DNA of 64,000 nucleotides from contig NZ_JAMTCQ010000011.1 of NCBI RefSeq assembly GCF_024171895.1, positions 186,001 through 250,000 on the forward strand, written 5' to 3'. Position numbers and translations under genes: made by a program. Source of the stretch: Prauserella halophila. Its GTDB lineage: Bacteria > Actinomycetota > Actinomycetes > Mycobacteriales > Pseudonocardiaceae. A model generated the notes under the pieces. The model worked only from the letters and a program-made list of their open reading frames with translations. It was not told where the DNA came from and searched no databases. Shown piece after piece: positions 41,160-50,327 of this stretch (within the stretch, counting starts at the first letter, position 1; the number at the start of each line of letters is the position of its first letter).

Positions 41160-41999
41160 TCAGCTCTCCACCGGACCGGCGTTCGGGTCGAGTACGCCGG
41201 TGAACACCAGCACGTACAGCAGCAGGCCCAGCGCCACGCGGTAGATCACGAACGGCAGGAACGAATGCCGCCTGATGTAGGACATCAGCCACGCGATCAC
41301 GGCGAACCCCACGCCGAACGCCACGGCAGTGGCGAGGAGCGTCGGTCCCCACGCCGGCCCCTGCCCGTCGCCGATGTCGGCGAGCTTGTAGAAACCGGAC
41401 GCGAGCACCGCGGGCACCGCGAGCAGGAACGAGTACTCCGCCGCCGCAGAACGGTTGTAGCCCATCAACCGGCCACCGGTGATCGTGCCACCGGATCGGG
41501 ACACCCCGGGAACGAGCGCGAGCGCCTGGAAGAACCCGTACGTCAGACCGTGCTTGACGGTCAGCTGGTCCAGATCACGATCCTGCCTGCCCATCCGGTC
41601 CGCGAGCAGCAGGAAGATGCCGAACACGATCAGCGTCGTCGCGATGAGCCGCAGGTCACGGAACACATGCCCGATCTGCTCCTCGAACAGCAGGCCCAGC
41701 ACGCCGATCGGAATCGAACCCACGATGATCAGCCAGCCCATCCGCGCGTCCGGATGGCGGCGGTACTCGGCCTTGTAGATCGAGAAGAACCAGTTCTTCA
41801 GGATGCTGCCGATCTTCTTCCCGAAGTACAGCAGCACCGCCAGCTCGGTGCCGATCTGCGTGACCGCGGTGAACGCCGCACCCGGGTCACCCCAGCCCGC
41901 GAACGCCGCCGTCACCCGCAGGTGCGCACTCGACGAGACCGGCAGGAACTCGGTCAGCCCCTGGACGATGCCCAGAACGAGAGCCTCGAACCACCCCAT
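41160..41999 (-). CDS. uppP: Undecaprenyl-diphosphatase
   Basis: 279 residues with about eight membrane helices. The two active-site motifs are present: VQGLTEFLPVSSSAHL near the N-terminus and PGVSRSGGTI in the middle. It dephosphorylates undecaprenyl diphosphate to recycle the wall carrier lipid and confers bacitracin tolerance. Its ATG overlaps the stop of the luciferase-like gene by one base (TGATG). Confidence 0.97.
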   Translation of the reverse strand: MGWFEALVLGIVQGLTEFLPVSSSAHLRVTAAFAGWGDPGAAFTAVTQIGTELAVLLYFGKKIGSILKNWFFSIYKAEYRRHPDARMGWLIIVGSIPIGVLGLLFEEQIGHVFRDLRLIATTLIVFGIFLLLADRMGRQDRDLDQLTVKHGLTYGFFQALALVPGVSRSGGTITGGRLMGYNRSAAAEYSFLLAVPAVLASGFYKLADIGDGQGPAWGPTLLATAVAFGVGFAVIAWLMSYIRRHSFLPFVIYRVALGLLLYVLVFTGVLDPNAGPVES

Positions 42000-43057
42000 C
42001 AGCAGGCCACCCCCGCCAGCTCCAGCGCCTCGGAGGCCGTGCGCAGCGCGTCGGCACCCTGCTCAGGGGCCACGAACGGCGACAGGCTCACCGTCGTCGC
42101 ACCGGCCTCGGCGAACGCGGCCAGCCGCTCGGCGATCCGCTCCTTCGGCCCGAGCAACGACGTCGCATCCAGGAACTCGGCGGGCACCGCCGCCATCGCC
42201 CCCGCATGATCCTTCGCCAGGAACTTCTCCTGCACCTCGGCCGCCTCGGCCTCGAAGCCCATCCGCGCCGCGAGCCGGTTGTAGAAGTTCTTCTCCTTGC
42301 TGCCCATGCCGCCCAGATACAGCGCCGCGTACGCGCGCACCGAGTCGGCACACACCCGCCAGTCCTCGCCCGGCACGAGCGGCACGGTCGGCGCGATGTC
42401 GAACGACGACAGATCGCGGCCCGACTTCTCCGCACCCGCCCGCAGCTGCGCGAGCTGGTCACCGGCGTGTTCGGGCGAGAAGAACACCGGCAGCCAGCCG
42501 TCGGCGAGCTCACCGGTCAACTCGACATTCTTCGGGCCGATGGCGGCCAGATACATCGGGACGTGCTCGCGCACCGGGTGCACGGTCAGCCGCAGCGTCT
42601 TGCCCGGCCCGTCCGGCAACGGCAGCCGGAAGTGCTCGCCCTCGTAGGAGACTCGCTCGCGGCGCAGCGCCGTGCGGACGATGTCCATGTACTCGCGCGT
42701 TCGGCCCAGCGGCGATGCGAACCGCACGCCGTGCCACCCCTCCGACACCTGCGGGCCCGACACCCCCAGTCCCAGCCGGAACCGGCCGCCGGACAGTGAG
42801 TCGAGCGTCGCAGCGGTCATCGCGGTCGTCGCCGGCGTCCGCGCGGGGATCTGCAGCACCGCACTGCCCACATCGATGCTCGACGTCTGTGCCGCCACCC
42901 ACGACAGCACGGTCGGCGCATCGGAGCCGTACGCCTCCGCCGCCCACACGACGGAAAAGCCCAGCTCGTCGGCATGCTTCGCCAGTGTCAGATTGCTCGC
43001 GTCGTTCCCGGCGCCCCAGTAGCCGAGGTTCAAACCCAGTCGCACGGGCAGCGACAC
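41999..43057 (-). CDS. LLM class F420-dependent oxidoreductase
   Basis: 352 residues of the bacterial luciferase-like TIM barrel. GLNLGYWGAGNDASNLTLAKHADELGFSVVWAAEAYGSDAPTVL, the GRFRLGLGVSGPQVSEGWHGV cofactor segment and PMYLAAIGPKNVELTGELADGWLP are typical of mycobacterial F420-dependent members. The oxidised substrate is unknown. First gene of the uppP-phosphatase-M3 run. Confidence 0.92.
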   Translation of the reverse strand: MSLPVRLGLNLGYWGAGNDASNLTLAKHADELGFSVVWAAEAYGSDAPTVLSWVAAQTSSIDVGSAVLQIPARTPATTAMTAATLDSLSGGRFRLGLGVSGPQVSEGWHGVRFASPLGRTREYMDIVRTALRRERVSYEGEHFRLPLPDGPGKTLRLTVHPVREHVPMYLAAIGPKNVELTGELADGWLPVFFSPEHAGDQLAQLRAGAEKSGRDLSSFDIAPTVPLVPGEDWRVCADSVRAYAALYLGGMGSKEKNFYNRLAARMGFEAEAAEVQEKFLAKDHAGAMAAVPAEFLDATSLLGPKERIAERLAAFAEAGATTVSLSPFVAPEQGADALRTASEALELAGVAC

Positions 43058-43131
43058 TATCGGTGGCCGGACGGGCCGCCGATGGCGCCTTGGTCAATCT
43101 CCCGTACGGGTGATGACTACGCTGGGCAGCC

Positions 43132-44133
43132 ATGGAATGTCGCCCGCTCGGCGCCTCGGGCGCGCAGGTGTCCCGCATCGGCCTCGGCACGTTGTCCTGG
43201 GGCACCGGCACCGACGCCGAAGAAGCCGCCAACCAGCTCGTGGCCTTCGTCGACGCGGGAGGCACGCTCGTCGACACGGCCGACGTCTACGGGGACGGCG
43301 AGAGTGAACGCGTCCTCGGCTCCCTGCTGGCCGACCTCGTTCCCCGCGAGGACATCGTGCTCGCCACGAAGGCCGCCGCCCGCCGCGAGTCCGGACCGTT
43401 CGGCGGCGGCGCGTCCCGCGGCTCCCTGCTCGCCGCACTCGACGGCTCGCTGCGGCGCCTCGGGGTCGACCACATCGACCTGTGGCAGGTGCACGCCTGG
43501 GACCCGGCCGTCCCGCTCGAGGAAACGCTTTCCACTCTCGAGGACGCCGTCACCAGCGGAAAGGTGCGCTACGTCGGCGTATCCAACTACGCGGGCTGGC
43601 AACTGGCGACCGCGGCGTGCGGCCTGCGCACCACGCGCATCGTGTCCACCCAGAGCGAGTACTCCCTGCTCGAGCGCACTGCCGAACGGGAGATCGTGCC
43701 CGCCGCGGGCCACCACGGCATCGGCCTGCTGCCCTGGGCACCGCTCGGACGCGGCGTACTGACCGGCAAGTACCGCGGCGGCACTCCCGCCGACTCCCGC
43801 GGCGCCTCCACCACGTACGGCGGCTACGTCGACCACCACCGCACCGACCGTGCAAGCCGCATCGTCGAAGCCGTCGCGACGGCGGCAGACGGCCTCGGCA
43901 CCTCGCCCCTGGCGGTCGCACTGGCCTGGGTCCGCGACCGGCCCGGCGTCGTCGCTCCCGTCGTCGGCGCCCGTGACGCCATCCAGCTCGCCGGATCCCT
44001 CGCCGCCGAGGAACTGACGTTGCCGGACGCCATCCGCGGCGCGCTCGACGACGTCAGCAGGCCCGCCGATGACAGCACCTCCGCACGGCCGGGCGCGTCC
44101 GAACCCGCCGACCCCACCGAGGACTCCCCGTGA
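43132..44133 (+). CDS. Aldo/keto reductase
   Basis: 333 residues. The catalytic tetrad is visible: Asp and Tyr in VDTADVYGDGESE, Lys in VLATKAA and His in LWQVHAWDP; NADPH-binding SNYAGWQL and the late VAPVVGARDAIQLAGSL complete the barrel. The last ~30 residues are a disordered Asp/Ser/Pro tail. The stop overlaps the next GTG start, so it is expressed with the lipoprotein. Confidence 0.93.
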   Translation: MECRPLGASGAQVSRIGLGTLSWGTGTDAEEAANQLVAFVDAGGTLVDTADVYGDGESERVLGSLLADLVPREDIVLATKAAARRESGPFGGGASRGSLLAALDGSLRRLGVDHIDLWQVHAWDPAVPLEETLSTLEDAVTSGKVRYVGVSNYAGWQLATAACGLRTTRIVSTQSEYSLLERTAEREIVPAAGHHGIGLLPWAPLGRGVLTGKYRGGTPADSRGASTTYGGYVDHHRTDRASRIVEAVATAADGLGTSPLAVALAWVRDRPGVVAPVVGARDAIQLAGSLAAEELTLPDAIRGALDDVSRPADDSTSARPGASEPADPTEDSP

Positions 44134-45191
44134 CCGCCGCACCCGCATACCACCCGTCGCAGGCCGGCCGACCGGACCCCGCCGGAGCACCTCGGCGCCG
44201 GCGCCGGCCGGCCGCCCTCACGATCGCCGCCGCGCTCCTGCTCACCGGCTGCTCCGACGCAGGTGGCGACCAGCTGCAGGTCGTCGAGAACCCGGAACGG
44301 GCAGCCGCCGCATCCTCGCCCGCAACGACCGAGAAGCCCACGGGCCGGGTCGTACCGGCCGACGGCGACGTCACCGCGGTGGCTGCCGCGGACGGCACGC
44401 TCGCCGCGGCGCTGACGGGGCAGGATGCCGTGCAGCTCTACGACCTCGGCCGGCTCGGCGCCGAACCACGCACCGTGTCACTGCCGGGCGAGGTCACGAG
44501 CCTGCGCGCCATCGACGGCGACATCGTCGCCACCATGCCGGATGCCGGGGCCTTCGCCCGCATCGACGCCGCCGTGGCCGAGGCCGACGTCGTCGAGCTC
44601 GACGGCGCCCCCACGGGCGTCGCCGCTCACGGCGACCGGACACTCGTGGCGCTGCGCGATGCGAAGGCGGTCCAGGTGCTCGATGCCGACGACCGGCCGC
44701 TGCGGACCATCCGCGGAGAGCTCTACAGCGCCGACGACGTCCTCGTCGGCGACGGCGACGCGCTCGTACTCGACCGGCTGCGCACCGCCGCCTTCTCGGT
44801 CGACGTCACCGACGCCACCATCGGCGAGGGACTCAGGGCCGGCCAGGGAGCGGCCCAAGCCACCACCGACGAGTACGGCCGCGTGCTGGTCACCGACGCC
44901 CGCAACGGCGCACTCCTCGCCTTCGACACCGAACCGCTGCTGCTGCGCCAGCGGCACCCGGTCGACGGCGGCGCCTACGGCATCGCCTACGACTCCCGCC
45001 GCCACCTCGCCTGGGTCACGCTCACCGAGCGCAACGAGGTCGTCGGCTACGACGTACGCGGCGGACAACCGGAGGAAAAGTTCCGGCTCCCCACCGTTCG
45101 CCAGCCCGATTCCGTTACCGTCGACGAACGGACGTCGCAGGTCGTCATCGGTTCGGCAGCCGGGGAAGGTATCCAGGTGATCACGCCATGA
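44130..45191 (+). CDS. Lipoprotein with beta-propeller-like repeats
   Basis: 353 residues. A basic N-terminus (RRRRRP) and helix lead to the lipobox LLLTGCSD (Cys about 41), so it should be lipid-anchored outside. The mature part repeats ~40-residue sheet units (VVELDGAPTGVAAHGDRTLVALRDAKAVQVLD; ATTDEYGRVLVTDARNGALLAFD; GIAYDSRRHLAWVTLTERNEVVGYD), as in YncE/SMP-30-like propellers. Substrate or partner unknown. Confidence 0.85.
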   Translation: MTAAPAYHPSQAGRPDPAGAPRRRRRPAALTIAAALLLTGCSDAGGDQLQVVENPERAAAASSPATTEKPTGRVVPADGDVTAVAAADGTLAAALTGQDAVQLYDLGRLGAEPRTVSLPGEVTSLRAIDGDIVATMPDAGAFARIDAAVAEADVVELDGAPTGVAAHGDRTLVALRDAKAVQVLDADDRPLRTIRGELYSADDVLVGDGDALVLDRLRTAAFSVDVTDATIGEGLRAGQGAAQATTDEYGRVLVTDARNGALLAFDTEPLLLRQRHPVDGGAYGIAYDSRRHLAWVTLTERNEVVGYDVRGGQPEEKFRLPTVRQPDSVTVDERTSQVVIGSAAGEGIQVITP

Positions 45192-45415
45192 CGAGTGCGG
45201 AAGCGGTGGTCGACGACGATTGGGAGTACCAGCGGGTCCAGCTCCCGCCGGGTGTCTCCCGCGTGACCGCATCCGTGCAGCTGGCCGTCCAGGCCGAGTT
45301 CACCGGCTGGGAACTGTCCACCGTGCGGCTCTACTCCGACGGCACGCGCCGGGTGTGGCTGCGGCGTCGCCGTCGCAACCGTGACCTGCTGACCTCGCCG
45401 GACTTCGTGGCCTGA
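45188..45415 (+). CDS. DUF5703 family protein
   Basis: 75 residues; ATG overlaps the lipoprotein stop. WEYQRVQLPPGVSRVTASVQLAVQAEFTGWELSTVRLYSDGTRRVWLRRR matches the short actinobacterial DUF5703 family, a single alpha/beta unit with a basic end. Function unknown; third gene of a coupled trio. Confidence 0.88.
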   Translation: MTSAEAVVDDDWEYQRVQLPPGVSRVTASVQLAVQAEFTGWELSTVRLYSDGTRRVWLRRRRRNRDLLTSPDFVA

Positions 45416-45422
45416 CCGGTTC

Positions 45423-45441
45423 GCCGGCGCTCACCGCCGGC
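45423..45441. terminator. Short GC-rich terminator hairpin
   Basis: GCCGGCG (45423-45429) and CGCCGGC (45435-45441) with loop CTCAC, between the convergent DUF5703 and crotonase genes. Confidence 0.6.
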
Positions 45442-45446
45442 GCCGC

Positions 45447-46199
45447 TCACTGCCGGAAGCGCTCCACGACCTCCCGGATCTTCGGCCCCGTTGCGCTGGA
45501 GGCCTGTGCCCACGCCTCGAACTCCAACGTGGCGTCGAAATCGCCGCTCGCGGCGATCCCCACGGCCGTCTTGATGTCCCGCGTCAGCGCCGGATCGTGC
45601 TCGGCCCAGCGGTCCGTCAGCTCGTGGGCCCGCGTGAGCGGATCCTCGGCGAGTTCCAGCGCCAGGCCCTGCTGGACGGCCGCCTGGCCGTCCAGCGCGG
45701 CACCGTCGAGCAGCAACGCCATCGCCCGCTGCGGCCCCAGTGCATCGACGAGGAACCACGTGCATCCGCCGCCCGGGTGCAGTCCGATCCGCGAGAACGT
45801 CGCAGCGAACGACGCGTGCGGGCTCGCGACGCGGATGTCACACGCCATCGCCAGGTTCAGGCCGGCCCCGACGGCCGCGCCCTGCACGGCTGCGACCGTC
45901 GGGATCTCCAGCCGGCGCAGGCGCAGAAAGCTGTCGTACACCGAGTGCAGGTGCCTGCGCAGTTCACCGACCGCACGTTCGGAGGCATCACCGAACAGCG
46001 CGGGCAGATCGGCACCCGCACAGAACGCCTTCCCCTCCCCCGCCACGACGAGGGTGCGCGCGTCGTCGGCTGCAGCGACCGTGTCGATCGCTTCGCCGAG
46101 CTCACGGCAGGTGACGTCATCGAGGCAGTTGCGCCGGTCCGGATCGGTCAGGGTGAGGGTCCATCGGCCATCCGTGCCGGTGAGCGCCACTCTGCTCAT
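45447..46199 (-). CDS. Enoyl-CoA hydratase/isomerase family protein
   Basis: 250 residues, crotonase fold. GEGKAFCAGADLPALFGD and AAVQGAAVGAGLNLAMACDIRVASPHASFAATFSRIGLHPGGGCTWFL supply the oxyanion hole and active-site region; the Glu usually seen after the GlhPggG step is not present in standard form, so the exact reaction (hydratase or isomerase) is open. It stands alone, upstream of nothing on its strand. Confidence 0.9.
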   Translation of the reverse strand: MSRVALTGTDGRWTLTLTDPDRRNCLDDVTCRELGEAIDTVAAADDARTLVVAGEGKAFCAGADLPALFGDASERAVGELRRHLHSVYDSFLRLRRLEIPTVAAVQGAAVGAGLNLAMACDIRVASPHASFAATFSRIGLHPGGGCTWFLVDALGPQRAMALLLDGAALDGQAAVQQGLALELAEDPLTRAHELTDRWAEHDPALTRDIKTAVGIAASGDFDATLEFEAWAQASSATGPKIREVVERFRQ

Positions 46200-46259
46200 G
46201 CCACGTGCTCCATCCCGCCCGCCGGTGCCTGCTGCGGGCTCGCGAGGTGTTCGAACCGG

Positions 46260-47444
46260 TCAGCGACCGAGCTTGGCGCGCACCCGCCAGTACGTCCGGC
46301 GTGCCGCCATGACCTGGGGGTACTGATCCGACATGCGCATCACGAACTGCCGCAGCCGGAGCGCCTTCGCCGGCTGCGGCGGCTTGCGCTTCATCATCCG
46401 GCGCGACCCGGCGGGATGGCGGAGCAGATCGGTGACCGATTCCATCGCGATCTCGCCGATCTCCGCTTCGGTCGGTGTCAGTTCGTCGGCCGAAGCGGGC
46501 TCGTCGCCGCGCGGCGCGACGGGCCGCAGGTCCTCGAGGTCGCCCACGACGTCGTAGCCGGCGCCGCGCACCTCCGCGATGTGGCGCTCGGCGGTGTCAT
46601 GCACCCAGTCCTGGTCCTGTTTCGGCAACGGGATACTGCCGCGGCCGCTGCGTGCGCTGAGCGTGTGCGCGGCGAAGTCGTCCTTGACCCTGCGGGCGTA
46701 CTGCAGCCACGGGAACCGGTCCGGCAGCGACGCGTTGATCCGGCGGAGGAACTCCGTCTCCGGATAGCCGAGCGAGAAGTTGCCGTAGTGCGGGATGTCC
46801 GTCTCGTACTTCGCAGGGTCGAGGCCGAGCAGCCCGGCGAACCGTTCCCACAGCACGTCCGGACGGCCGCCGCGGGGCGGAACCGTGACCACATGGACGC
46901 GGTCGGCCGGGATTCCGGCCCCCCAGGTCCTCAGCACGCGCGGCAGGTCCTGGTAGTCCCAGAACAGCCGTGCCGTGTGGTCCAGTTCGGCGCTGCGGAG
47001 TGCTGCCAGCAGGTCGGGGTACGACGTGCTCTGGCGAGTCTTGACGTTCTCCTGCCACACCGACGGGATCTGGCGCGCGAGGTCGCGCACGGTGCACACG
47101 ATGTGCACCTCGGCGAAGGACAACGAGGAGACGACCCGTTCAGCCTCTTCGGGGCTCGCAGGCGCCAGCAGTTCGGAGGAGATCAGCGTCGCTCCGTCGA
47201 ACGCCCTGGCCTGTTCGACCAGCCAGTCCCACGAGCCGGGCGTGCGCTTCTCCTTCCAGCTGCCGTAGCGACCGGGATGCACGTCCGCGACCGCCCGGTG
47301 ATGCGCCCCCAGGTCGTGACCGGGGAACGACACGCCGTCGGCGGTGAGGGTGCCCTGGTTGTGCCACAACAGTTCCTGCAGCGATGTCGTTCCGGTCTTG
47401 GGTAGCCCGATGTGCAGGTACACACGCTGTGTTGCGGAGCTCAT
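46260..47444 (-). CDS. Sulfotransferase family protein
   Basis: 394 residues from ATG 47444 (GTG 47468 possible). HIGLPKTGTTSLQELL (about 11-26) is the 5'-phosphosulfate loop that binds PAPS; VHIVCTVRDLARQIPSVWQENVK is the 3'-phosphate motif region with the conserved Arg and Ser. It would transfer sulfate from PAPS to an acceptor, perhaps a glycolipid or secondary metabolite. It is divergent from an APS kinase gene, whose product makes PAPS, strongly linking the two. Confidence 0.88.
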   Translation of the reverse strand: MSSATQRVYLHIGLPKTGTTSLQELLWHNQGTLTADGVSFPGHDLGAHHRAVADVHPGRYGSWKEKRTPGSWDWLVEQARAFDGATLISSELLAPASPEEAERVVSSLSFAEVHIVCTVRDLARQIPSVWQENVKTRQSTSYPDLLAALRSAELDHTARLFWDYQDLPRVLRTWGAGIPADRVHVVTVPPRGGRPDVLWERFAGLLGLDPAKYETDIPHYGNFSLGYPETEFLRRINASLPDRFPWLQYARRVKDDFAAHTLSARSGRGSIPLPKQDQDWVHDTAERHIAEVRGAGYDVVGDLEDLRPVAPRGDEPASADELTPTEAEIGEIAMESVTDLLRHPAGSRRMMKRKPPQPAKALRLRQFVMRMSDQYPQVMAARRTYWRVRAKLGR

Positions 47445-47572
47445 GGCCCCGGGAGCGTACTCGGTCACATCGGATGGTTTGCTGTGGCCTTCACGGTGAG
47501 TTTTTCTTCCCGCACGGATGATGTCCCGTGCACCACCATCAGGTCGGTAACGGTTTCCTGGAGGAGCTTCTT

Positions 47573-48184
47573 ATGACTGCGGACCGGTCCCTTCGCCTCA
47601 CCCGCGGTGCGACCGTCTGGTTGACCGGGTTGTCCGGTGCGGGCAAGTCGACGGTGGCCGGCGCCGTCGCCACGCTCGTGGCCGGTGACAACACCGACGC
47701 GGAGGTCGAGGTGCTCGACGGCGACGAGGTCCGCCGCACGATCTCGAGCGACCTGGGGTTCAGCCGCGAGGACCGGGACAAGCAAGGGCAGCGCGTGGGC
47801 TTCATCGCCGAGCTGCTGTCGCGTCATCGGGTCCTCACCCTCGTGCCGGTCATCGCTCCGTACTCCGAGACGCGCGACGCGGTCCGCACGCACCACGCCG
47901 AGCGTGGTTCGGCCTTCTTCGAGGTCTATGTGAGCACCCCGTTGGAGGAATGCGCCCGCCGCGACCCCAAGGGGCTCTACGCGCGTGCGGCCGCGGGCGA
48001 GGTCAAGGGCCTCACCGGCGTCGACGACGTCTACGAGCACCCGGAGACGCCCGACCTTCGGATCGACACGAGCACGGGCTCCCCGGAAGCGGCCGCCGAC
48101 CGGATCCTCGAACTGCTCCGCGAGCACGGCGTCGTCGAGTACGTCGACGACGCGGCGAACTCCGAGAATCCGGTCGTGTCCTGA
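47573..48184 (+). CDS. cysC: Adenylyl-sulfate (APS) kinase
   Basis: 203 residues from ATG 47573, with GGAGGAG upstream. P-loop GLSGAGKST (19-27), LDGDEVRRTISSDLGFSREDRD (APS-binding), and lid KGLYARAAAGEVKGLTGVDDVYE are complete. It phosphorylates APS to PAPS. No sulfate adenylyltransferase (cysD/cysN) is nearby, and it sits head-to-head with a sulfotransferase, so it likely feeds sulfation rather than cysteine synthesis. Confidence 0.95.
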   Translation: MTADRSLRLTRGATVWLTGLSGAGKSTVAGAVATLVAGDNTDAEVEVLDGDEVRRTISSDLGFSREDRDKQGQRVGFIAELLSRHRVLTLVPVIAPYSETRDAVRTHHAERGSAFFEVYVSTPLEECARRDPKGLYARAAAGEVKGLTGVDDVYEHPETPDLRIDTSTGSPEAAADRILELLREHGVVEYVDDAANSENPVVS

Positions 48185-48247
48185 GCGGTTTCTGCTGGTG
48201 ACCGCGCGGTGGCGAGGTGTAGGAATGTGCGCCGATCAACGCCACGC

Positions 48248-48265
48248 TGTATAGGGCATTATACA
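48248..48265. promoter_or_regulatory. TGTATA-N6-TATACA inverted repeat before crotonase gene
   Basis: Perfect 6-base arms with a 6-base spacer, AT-rich in GC-rich surroundings, 65 bases before the GTG start at 48331. Looks like a repressor operator overlapping a -10 element; the binding protein is unknown. Confidence 0.4.
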
Positions 48266-48330
48266 TGCTTGAGGGGTGTGGCACGCTGCTCCGTGATCAT
48301 CGACCGTGCTCACCCAGCCAAGGAGGCCCC

Positions 48331-49119
48331 GTGTCGCCGCGAGTCACCGTCGAACGTGACGGCCACGTCCTGCTCATCGGTGTGAACCGTCCCGAGAAGC
48401 GCAATGCGTGGGACCGCCGCGTCATCGACGAGGTCGGTCTCGCCTACGACCGGCTGGCCGAGGACCCCGAGGCTCGCGTCGGCGTGCTGTACGGCCACGG
48501 CGACCACTTCAGCGCCGGCCTCGACCTGGCCGACGTCTGGCCCTCCGTGCAGGACGAGGGGCCCGGCACACTGTCCGGCGGCGGTGCCTACGACCCGTTC
48601 GGCCTCTGGAAGCCGCCGGTGCCGAAACCGGTCGTACTCGCCGTCCAGGGAATCTCGTTCACCCTGTCCGTCGAGCTCGCACTCGCCTGCGACATCGTGA
48701 TCGGCGCCGACGACGTCCGGTTCCGCCAACTGGAGATCGGCCGGGGCATCATCCCGTTCGGCGGCGCAACGGTCCGCGCCACGACCCAGCTCGGGTGGGG
48801 CAACGCCATGCGCTTCCTGCTCACCGGTGAGGAGTTCGGCGCCGAGGACGCGCACCGGATCGGCCTGCTCCAGGAGGTCGTCGCGCCCGGCACCCAGTTC
48901 GAACGGGCCACCGAGGTCGCGCGGGTGATCGGCCAGCAGGCGCCGTTGGGGGTGCAGGGCACGCTGGCCAACGCACGGGTCGCCCAGCGGCTCGAGAACG
49001 AACGTGCCGCGGCCGACCACCTGCGCGATCTCCTGCCCGGCATTCTCGCCAGCGACGACGCGGCCGAAGGCCTGCAGAGCTTCGTCGAGCGCCGCCAAGC
49101 CCGGTTCACCGGGCGCTGA
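48331..49119 (+). CDS. Crotonase/enoyl-CoA hydratase family protein
   Basis: 262 residues from GTG 48331, with AAGGAGG 6 bases upstream. GHGDHFSAGLDLADVWPS and VQGISFTLSVELALACDIVIGADDVRFRQLEIGRGIIPFGGATVRATTQLGWGNAMRFLLTGEEFGAEDAHRIGLLQEVV place it in the crotonase family. Acts on acyl-CoA; precise reaction not predictable. Followed after 18 bases by the YbdK-type gene. Confidence 0.92.
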   Translation: MSPRVTVERDGHVLLIGVNRPEKRNAWDRRVIDEVGLAYDRLAEDPEARVGVLYGHGDHFSAGLDLADVWPSVQDEGPGTLSGGGAYDPFGLWKPPVPKPVVLAVQGISFTLSVELALACDIVIGADDVRFRQLEIGRGIIPFGGATVRATTQLGWGNAMRFLLTGEEFGAEDAHRIGLLQEVVAPGTQFERATEVARVIGQQAPLGVQGTLANARVAQRLENERAAADHLRDLLPGILASDDAAEGLQSFVERRQARFTGR

Positions 49120-49137
49120 CCCGGAAGGCCCGATCCA

Positions 49138-50295
49138 GTGTCCGCCACGCGAACCATCGGGGTCGAGGAGGAATTCCTGCTCGCCGACCCCGACACCTGG
49201 CAGACCGTCCCCGCCGCCGAGGACGTGCTCGCGCACCTGCCGGCTTCGGCGGCCGACGCGGACGGTCCGGGTCTGACCGACGACGAGGTCCGGGACCCGA
49301 CCTGGCACGCCGAGCTGCGGGCCAGCCAGGTGGAAGCTGCGACGGGAGTCTGCACCACGGCCACGGCGCTCCGCCGGCAGCTGGTCACCGGCAGACACCG
49401 CCTCGCGGAGGCGGCGCAGGCCGAAGGGCTCGCCCTCGTCGCGTCCGGCACCCCCGCGCTCGCGAGCCCGGCCGTACCGCTCGGGCCGGATCCGCAGTAC
49501 ACCGAGCTCGACGGTCTCTACCGCGGGCTGATCGGCGACTACGAAGGCTGCGGCTGTCACGTACACGTCGGCGTGCCCGACCGCGAGGCCGCGGTCGTGG
49601 CCGTGAACCACCTGCGCGCGTGGCTGCCGACACTGCTCGCGTTGTCGGCCAATTCGCCGTACGAGCGGGGCCAGGACACCGGGTACGCCAGCTGGCGGAC
49701 GATCCAGCACTCCCGTTTCCCCACCGCAGGCATTCCACCCCGGTTCGCGGGTGCCGCCGGGCACGACGCACTGGTCGACCGGCTCGTGGCGGCCGGGGCA
49801 CTCGGCGCTCAGTACACGACGTTCTGGTTCGCGCGCCCCTCCCCCGTGCTGCCCACCGTCGAGGTGCGGGTCGCCGACACCGCGGCGACCCCCGACGAGG
49901 CCGTGCTGCAGGCCCTGCTGTCCAGGGCTCTCGTGGACACGGCCCTGGTGGATGCGGCACCCGCACCCTCCGCCGGCGCGGCCGCGCCGGCGGATCCGGT
50001 CGACGACGTGCTTCCCGCGGCGGTGTGGTCGGCAGCCCGGTACGGCCTCGGCGGCCGCGCCGTCGACCCGTGGACCGGCCGGACGCGCCCGGCTGCGGAG
50101 CTCGTCGAGGACCTGCTCGACCACGTCCGGCCCGCCCTGGAGCGCTTCGGCGATGCCGACCTCGTCGACTCGCTGGCCCGCCGCGTGGTCGCCGACGGGT
50201 CGGGTGCGCAGCGCCGGCGCCGCGCGGCGGCCCAGGGCATCCGCCACGCCATGCGCACCGCCGCCGAGGACACGATCCGCGACCTTCCCGAGTAA
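49138..50295 (+). CDS. Glutamate-cysteine ligase 2 / YbdK-type carboxylate-amine ligase
   Basis: 385 residues, GTG start. It opens with RTIGVEEEFLLADPDTW and has WHAELRASQVEAATGVCTT, GCGCHVHVGVPDREAAV and the late PTVEVRVADTAAT, the ATP/Mg and substrate-binding landmarks of the GCS2 family. E. coli YbdK has weak glutamate-cysteine ligase activity; in actinobacteria, which use mycothiol, the real role is uncertain. Confidence 0.92.
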   Translation: MSATRTIGVEEEFLLADPDTWQTVPAAEDVLAHLPASAADADGPGLTDDEVRDPTWHAELRASQVEAATGVCTTATALRRQLVTGRHRLAEAAQAEGLALVASGTPALASPAVPLGPDPQYTELDGLYRGLIGDYEGCGCHVHVGVPDREAAVVAVNHLRAWLPTLLALSANSPYERGQDTGYASWRTIQHSRFPTAGIPPRFAGAAGHDALVDRLVAAGALGAQYTTFWFARPSPVLPTVEVRVADTAATPDEAVLQALLSRALVDTALVDAAPAPSAGAAAPADPVDDVLPAAVWSAARYGLGGRAVDPWTGRTRPAAELVEDLLDHVRPALERFGDADLVDSLARRVVADGSGAQRRRRAAAQGIRHAMRTAAEDTIRDLPE

Positions 50296-50314
50296 CGCCG
50301 CGGGAAGGTCGCGG
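50277..50314. terminator. Hairpin terminator overlapping gene end
   Basis: Perfect 14-base stem (50277-50290 with 50301-50314, loop 10) that includes the last codons of the YbdK-type gene, its TAA stop lying in the loop. It lies between convergent genes. Confidence 0.75.
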
Positions 50315-50327
50315 GACGGCACGGCCC

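Noticed and set aside
48310-50322. 670-codon minus-strand frame opposite the crotonase and YbdK genes
   Set aside because: Composition of a shadow frame; both plus-strand genes have complete family motifs and ribosome sites.
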